Part shown: positions 58,201-64,000 of the stretch, one piece after another | Layout: each line of letters opens with the position of its first letter | Position numbering within the stretch: position 1 is the first letter of the stretch | Origin: Nymphaea colorata | Taxonomy: Eukaryota > Streptophyta > Magnoliopsida > Nymphaeales > Nymphaeaceae | DNA: 64,000 nt | Reading direction: 5' to 3' | Assembly (NCBI RefSeq): GCF_008831285.2 | Contig: NC_045138.2 | Coordinates: forward strand, 62,001-126,000 | The notes under the pieces: generated by a model | Told to the model about the DNA's origin: nothing | The model's input: only the letters and a program-made list of their open reading frames with translations | Databases searched by the model: none | Program-made: the position numbers and the translations under genes

Positions 58201-60990
58201 TAGTTTTGGGTGAGTTTACAGTATATTATTCATTTGGAGTACCTATCGTGCTTGCCACCATTTTCAGCTCAAAAGGGTAAGATACCGAGCAACAGTGACT
58301 ATAAAAATTCAAACCTCGGACCCATTGAATGTAAACCATTTTCCTTTAAGGCATTTGTATGGTTACAACTCATCCAAAAAGAGAGAGAGAGAAAAAAAAA
58401 AAGGGGGGGAAAGTCATGCGACGAAATGGTCTAACATTGAACACATTCTTCTTCTTTCTTCAGGAAAAAAAAAACGAAAAACAAAAAACACCTGAACTTG
58501 TTTTCGTCTCCTGATTCATTCTGTACAAATTGATTAACTCGAAGACAGAACAAGAGGCGGCAATTCGTCCTTACCGACTCTGCTACTTGAGAGATAAAGC
58601 AACAGAAAGTTTGGCAGAGAAAATCCCGACTGGAGATCGATGCTGTTGACAGGTGCTTAGTTGTCGCTATAAAATATATAAAATTTCTCGTGACAGGGAC
58701 ATTCCATCCCATGGATTAAATAAAGAAAATGCACGAATATATTTCGTGTGGATGACAACAATAATACCAAGTGGTAAGGGAAAATTTGAGAAAGATGACA
58801 AGTCTACATGATTTTGAACAAATCTTTTTTGTTGTTCTGAACTGCCAGTGGGCCTTGATGTTGCCACACAAAAGCTTATAAAACTTTTCCCATGCAATTG
58901 TATGCGCATGTTCGCAGACGACTAAAAATTAAAAAGTTATCACTTAAAAAAGACATTCTATTATCAATGACTATTGAAACAGGGTCTGTCCCATGCAATT
59001 GTATGTCGCATGTTCCTAAACACGACTAAAAATTAAAAATTTATCACTATCATTGTATTATCTGGATTCAGAGACGGGCCAAACGATTCATCAAACTTAT
59101 CTGAGTAGGATCAAACTAAATCCAGTTATGACCAAACTAAATCCGAATCTAAAAAATACATTATCCAACCAAAAATTTTCAATTTTTGTAATGTAATTTT
59201 TTTTCAATTAGTTGGGTGGAGCCACGGCCTAAGCGAGTCCCTCCCTCCATCCGCCCTTGCCCATGGAGGCTATGGTATCTTATTACAAACAGGAAAACAA
59301 GTTTCTTGCTTGTTTTAGGGTTTGATGTAGAATATTGTGTTGGATAGCTAAAATTTAAGAATTTATTCCAAAAAAAGTTGTTATATTTATATTACCGTTT
59401 TATTGTGTGATAATAACTTATGGTGGCTTTCGCTTAGATTTATAATCCTTTTAGCAATAAACTTAGATTTTCATATCCGGCAACACTGACTCTCTATCTC
59501 TCTCTCCCTTTCTCTCTCTAAAATAATTGGTTTTTCCAGGCATTCATCCATCCAGCCACGTGTGTAAGACTTTCAATGAACAAATGGCCTGAAATCTGAG
59601 GATTTCAGCTGTTCATATTTATATTGCTGAGGACACGAAACAATGTTTCGTATTGTGTTAATAAGATAGAAATTATTAAAATAACCCAAATCTTATTCTT
59701 TATCATAAATCTCCTTTAGTCACCTTTTAGTCATACCCAAAATGATGTAACTACATAGTTAACTATATCAAGATTAGTAGGCTTTTGTATGAATGTTTAA
59801 ACTGCGTTAAAGAGTTGGTGCCTTTCATTTTTTTTATAGAGCCAGGTGCTAATTTTTTCACTATGTTAACCGTTAACAAAAAATGATTTAGAAAATCTTC
59901 TAAGCTAACCAAGAATAACTGAAATTGTGAATTTTTTTATTATTGTTGAATTTTTAATTGGGCAGGTGAAGATGTTCAAGGTTGAATTACTTGCCTACTG
60001 AGTCATCAAGTCTACATATCTCATGCCTCATAATCGTTGTAATACCTCAAATTGTTATTCTTTTAAGTCGCAAATGGCGGCAAACACGACATCAGAGTTG
60101 AAAGATGTATTATATGTTCATCCAAGTCCCAAAACAAGCAAGAAACTTGAAGGCAACGATGAATGAAGTTTAATATGAAATGTGGTTTTTACTAAGTAAA
60201 CATTAAAAAGAATTAAATAGGAAAACGTTGAATTGGGAGGTGGTGCATAGTTAATTAGGAAAACTTTGAATTGAGAGATGGCGTGGAAACCAAGTTTTTT
60301 CATTTACTCCCAAAGAACTTTATATAATATTATGTTGTATTATATCATTTACTCCCAACAACTAACCAAAGAAGTTTATATTATATTATATGTTTGTTAT
60401 TTTATATTATATTGCAACATGTGTAGGCTTGTCGGATCTGAATTTAGATTAAAACACGAGAACACAAATCCAAGTTCCAACCCAAATTTAGGTACATAGT
60501 CTCCAATCAAATCAAATTAGGCAAATCCATGCAATACCACCGTTGGCTTCATTGTTCATGCAAAGATCCAAGAACAATAAGTTCCTTTCCGAATTTAAAA
60601 GGAAAAATATTGACAGCCCTTCAATGTGCTCAAGCTTTCTTACTCTTCTTTATATAATATGACATTCGATATGAAAAGAGATGGGGGCAGCCTTGTGTAA
60701 AAGTTACCAACAAAAAATATAATCGAACGGCCTGTATACATTCCCTTAGGAAATAATTACAAATAGCTGCTCAATAGTTGAACAATTCATAGACAACGGC
60801 TTAACTTTTGTAGTGTTACTTTTTTAGTGCTCATGGGTTTACTGGTAAATCTCCAATCCCACTTAACATTTTTCCGTCGGCTTTCATGGCTGATGTGATC
60901 GTTAGAGAATTGAAATGTTAAGTGCTAAAATGTAACCCTCCAAAAGTTGAAGCGGCTGTTTGAATTTCGGCTTAAATATTGAGCAGTTGT
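58201..60990. other. Intergenic, AT-rich
   Basis: No gene recognised. CAGGGTCTGTCCCATGCAATTGTATG-GCATGTTC is preceded 100 bp upstream by a partly matching CCCATGCAATTGTATG-GCATGTTC, with ACTAAAAATTAAAAA-TTATCACT after each (58892-58942 and 58992-59050): a local duplication. About 59135-59200 repeats 19060-19135. A TATTATATTATAT-rich stretch lies at 60315-60415. Confidence 0.45.
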
Positions 60991-63118
60991 TTGGAAATAT
61001 TTTAGAAAGAGAATATACGTATAGTGAGAGGGAGAGAAGCGGCTTCGAGTCTGGACCGGATACAGTGGGACCCAGAGCTGAGTCAGGGTGGTGGGTCCCA
61101 CCAGGCAATCAACCAGGTTCATGTTTCATCGTGGAGTGGGGTCAACTCGTGTGGGCCACGGTACTAGAAAGGCCTGTGGGTCCCACGAGAGTCTTTGCCG
61201 CTGGCGTTCTCTTGTGTTGTTTCGTGCAGGGCCCATCATATTCAGCAATGGATGGCCTGGATGAATCCACGTGTCACGTTTTCTCGCTTCCCTCCGGTTT
61301 CTTCTTCCTCCGCAAATTCAACTCCCACACTCAAAGGCCTCTCTCTATGCCCTTTCGCCGGAGCTCCGATCATCCTACGACGTATTTTTGGTGCTGGTTT
61401 GCGGAGCTCAGGTCATTTGACTCATTTTCCGGTGCAGGGGAGGGAATTGCTGTCGAGTTTCTTTTCTCGTGCCGGGATTTAGAACACCGATTGCTTCTCG
61501 GCATAGGAGCGAAGATTCACTGTAAGCGTTTTGGTTGAGGCAGCCTCTTCGTGTTAGTTCGGTGTCGTTCGATATCTGCCCGTTTGTTGTGTCTTTGGCT
61601 TCTTGATTGTCTTGCCTTTGTGCTGATGATGGTGTCTTCTCGTTACTGCATTTCTGTATGTTGGGAAATGGGTTTTCTTCCTTTTCTGGTTGTGCATAAG
61701 GCTATTGAATCGGGGGCTCTGTTTTCTGAAGCTCTGTTTTCGTTGATGTCTGCTTGACGTTCCGGTGTTTAGTACACTTTCTTTTGGACCCTGTTATTGC
61801 TTTTGGTGAAAAGATATTCTTTTTCAGTCTTTGTGATTGTGCATGGTTTGATGAGTTAGTGAAGATGATGGCTTTCTCTGTTTCTGCAAATTGTAGTTTG
61901 AATATCTATACGCGTGTTTTCGGTGAATGGTGATTGTTGGTCCTTCTAGGTTCCTCCATTTGGAACTCTCTTTCTCTTTCTCTCTCCGTGTGTGTGTGTG
62001 TGTGTCTGAGAGACGACCTTCGTTGACGGGGTTGGTGGGCAGGATTGTTCAGAACAATTGGGGAAAGAGTTTTGAGCCGTCTTGATAATTTTTACGGTTG
62101 CAATTAGGAAACCCAGCTAATTATGATCAACGTTGTTTCAGAGGATTCGAGAGTTACCTTCCTGACGATAAAGTGAGTGTTAACTTTTTCTCTTAGGGTT
62201 GTTTGACTTAAGGATGAGACGGAAGTTTTTGTCGAGCTTGACTGATAATAAAAGGCTTTTCAGGTTTAATGAAAGAAAGGTCGTTTGAAAAAACTCCTCT
62301 TTAAAAGGTAAGAAAAAGATAGCCGAAGAGCAAATTTTTTGTCTATTGCTTGAGAGAAATAAGAAAACCTACTAATTTTTTGCAAAAACAGAAGGTTTAC
62401 CTGAGGCCTTAAGTATGGCCAACGCCAGAAGGGAGTTTTCCAAGAGGAGATTTTGTTGCTTCTGAAATGATGGTTACGAGGAATTTCCTTTTCTGGGTAT
62501 ACTAAACCTTTACTCTTGATACAATACGTCCACCGCTAGAGGCAGCCTTTTCTAGGAACGGGGTTGTGACTTCTGAGCTGGGTTTTATGTCTACGAGAAA
62601 TTTTCTTTTGTGGGTATCTCTTCTTTGCCGTTCCGGGCTCTGGAGAACCGACTTTGTCTTGTGCCTACCGTGGGAGGGTTGCAGAGTCTACTGCTACGCG
62701 TCCTAGTGGACAGTGGACAGTAGTAAGAGGGCATGCCTGTTGCCACCTGTTTGGTTGAGCTGTTTGTTTCTATATGAGCCCGCGTTTTCCTTCGTTTCCC
62801 CTTCGTTTTTCCGTGTCTCTGTTCTTATTTGTCAGTATATAATTCGTGGCTTTGTGTAAATTTTCTGCTTTCTTAGAGACCTTCGTTCAGTCCACAGGTT
62901 TCAATGTTTGCCTCTTGGTCTATATTACTGCTCTTTGCTTTCTGTGAAAGGTTAGGAGGATTGGGGCTGTTGCCACTTTCTCCTTCTCATCTAAGTGTCT
63001 TTTGTTTTCTGATACGTGTTTCTGCCCTGGTCTGCAGCTTTTCTGGTCTGCGCGTTTCGTAGTTAGACTTGGTGATAGACTGATCACAAAAGTTCTTCTT
63101 GCTTTTCGACTGCTGGTG
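60991..63118 (+). other. Promoter, leader and probable leader intron of the SKP2-like gene
   Basis: GC content rises from about 61000. CGCCGGAGCTCCGATC is exon-like and ends near 61412 with GAGCTCAG/GTCATT. T-rich intron-like DNA with a (TG)n run (61988-62006) follows. TGGTCTGCAG ending at 63039 is a good acceptor before the start codon. The frame at 60960-61538 has no recognisable domain. The leader model is inferred. Confidence 0.4.
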
Positions 63119-63336
63119 ATGATGGTTGGATTGATGGGAACGGAGGATTTGAACATGGAGTTGCAGAAACTTGTTGTCGGAATGAACCCTTTTGGGGAGT
63201 GGAAGGACCTTCCTGGGGAGCTTATATTGCGGATTATGTCTCTTGTTGATGATCGTACTGTTATCATAGCGTCTGGTGTCTGTACCGGGTGGAGGGATGC
63301 TATCTGCATAGGCCTCAGCCGTATTTCTTTATCATG
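63119..63336 (+). CDS. SKP2A: F-box protein SKP2A/SKP2B-like, first coding exon
   Basis: F-box/LRR substrate receptor of SCF ubiquitin ligases. In Arabidopsis the SKP2 pair targets cell-cycle factors such as E2FC/DPB, and SKP2A binds auxin. The exon encodes MMVGLMGTEDLNMELQKLVV, then GEWKDLPGELILRIMSLVDD, which with RTVIIASGVCTGWRDAI is the F-box, then GLSRISLSW. The order and wording follow Arabidopsis SKP2A/B very closely. The first of two tandem ATGs (63119) is taken; the second gives the same protein less one Met. The donor TCATG/GTGAGA splits the Trp codon (TG/G), as needed for the family's 'LSW-CNNN' junction. The leucine-rich repeats must lie right of the window: none is seen to 64000. 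A or B identity cannot be told. Confidence 0.85.
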
Positions 63337-64000
63337 GTGAGACGAAGCTGCTCTTTATGTTGCTCTTTTGGATGAATTTTTTTGCCCTTTTTTCTTACTT
63401 CACTTCGTTGGTGAAGGCTCTGATATAAAACAAATGCAATTGTCACGTATGGTTTGTCTTTTGTTGCATTTTCATCGTACTCCGAACTGATGTATCCGTG
63501 TTCATATTTATGCATTTATATACAGTCTTGGTTTAAATTCTGTCCTTCTGTTTGATAGATGCTGGTCTCCTTTTAGTTATCATTGAGATGTTGACTTATT
63601 GATCTATGTTTTCGGGCTACTGCTGATGTTCCTGTTGCATTTTTTTTTCCTTGGTCCTGCTGACAACCTATCTTGTTGAAAGATTTAGTTTCTCTATCTG
63701 AAGGTCATTCTTCTGTAGAGAGAAGAAAACCTGGCTTCTGTCCTATGTTTTTTCTGTGGCCTATCTTGTTGTTCTGTTTATGAAATTAAATCATCTTTTT
63801 GGTCATCCTTGAGTCGTTGACCCTGTAATTTCGATATAAATTTTTATTCAATTCTCAGCCAAATTTTTATTCAATTCTCAGTGGCTGGAGATCATCTAGA
63901 TTTATGGGTTGCTTGGAGATTTGACAAGCAAACAGCAAGCCCAATGTGTTTTCTGTCTCTCGATGCCTGTGAACTTTTTATCTTCTTCTTAAGGGGCGTA
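63337..64000 (+). other. SKP2-like intron 1, 5' part
   Basis: T-rich sequence with no second exon recognisable. CAAATTTTTATTCAATTCTCAG occurs in tandem at about 63837-63880. The window ends inside the intron. Confidence 0.6.

Noticed and set aside
61551-61757. 68-codon frame ahead of the SKP2-like gene as a separate gene
   Set aside because: Lies in the T-rich presumed leader intron; hydrophobic by composition only.

Overview
The window is nuclear DNA from a flowering plant. Genes are split by GT-AG introns, and their products match four angiosperm families: the E1-alpha subunit of branched-chain keto-acid dehydrogenase, a P-class PPR protein, an ACR-type ACT-repeat protein and an SKP2-type F-box protein. 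The spaces between them are AT-rich and full of (TA)n and (CT)n microsatellites and decayed transposons. The species cannot be fixed from sequence alone.

Layout. 1-1206: last six exons of E1-alpha. 3607-6397: a composite of two small LTR elements in opposite orientation, with a small GC-ended element nested in one LTR. 7253-10114: intronless PPR gene, probably mitochondrial, resembling Arabidopsis At1g19290. 10115-28400: gene-poor, with many short non-autonomous elements, several with target-site duplications (TSDs). About 28.6-39.0 kb: the ACR3-like gene, seven coding exons at 31921-39029, probably with a 5' leader exon about 3 kb upstream. 39187-42948: a TG...CA insertion of 3.76 kb with a 5-bp TSD, best read as a solo LTR. 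43000-56062: a graveyard of LINE copies with (CT)n tails, carrying smaller elements. 57625-58200: a second copy of a 'GAGCTCGA' tandem element. About 61-64 kb: leader and first coding exon of an SKP2A/B-like F-box gene that runs off the right edge.

The genes share no pathway: amino-acid catabolism in mitochondria, organelle RNA processing, probable amino-acid sensing, and ubiquitin ligase substrate choice. The gene order is informative. In Arabidopsis, E1-alpha (At1g21400) adjoins SKP2A (At1g21410), and ACR3 (At1g76990) adjoins SKP2B (At1g77000). This window has E1-alpha, ACR3 and SKP2 on one strand in one block, as expected of the order before duplication and gene loss.

No bacterial-type system, CRISPR array or rRNA was seen; tRNA genes were not searched systematically. 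Splice sites and element ends were read by eye, so outer boundaries of old repeats are approximate.
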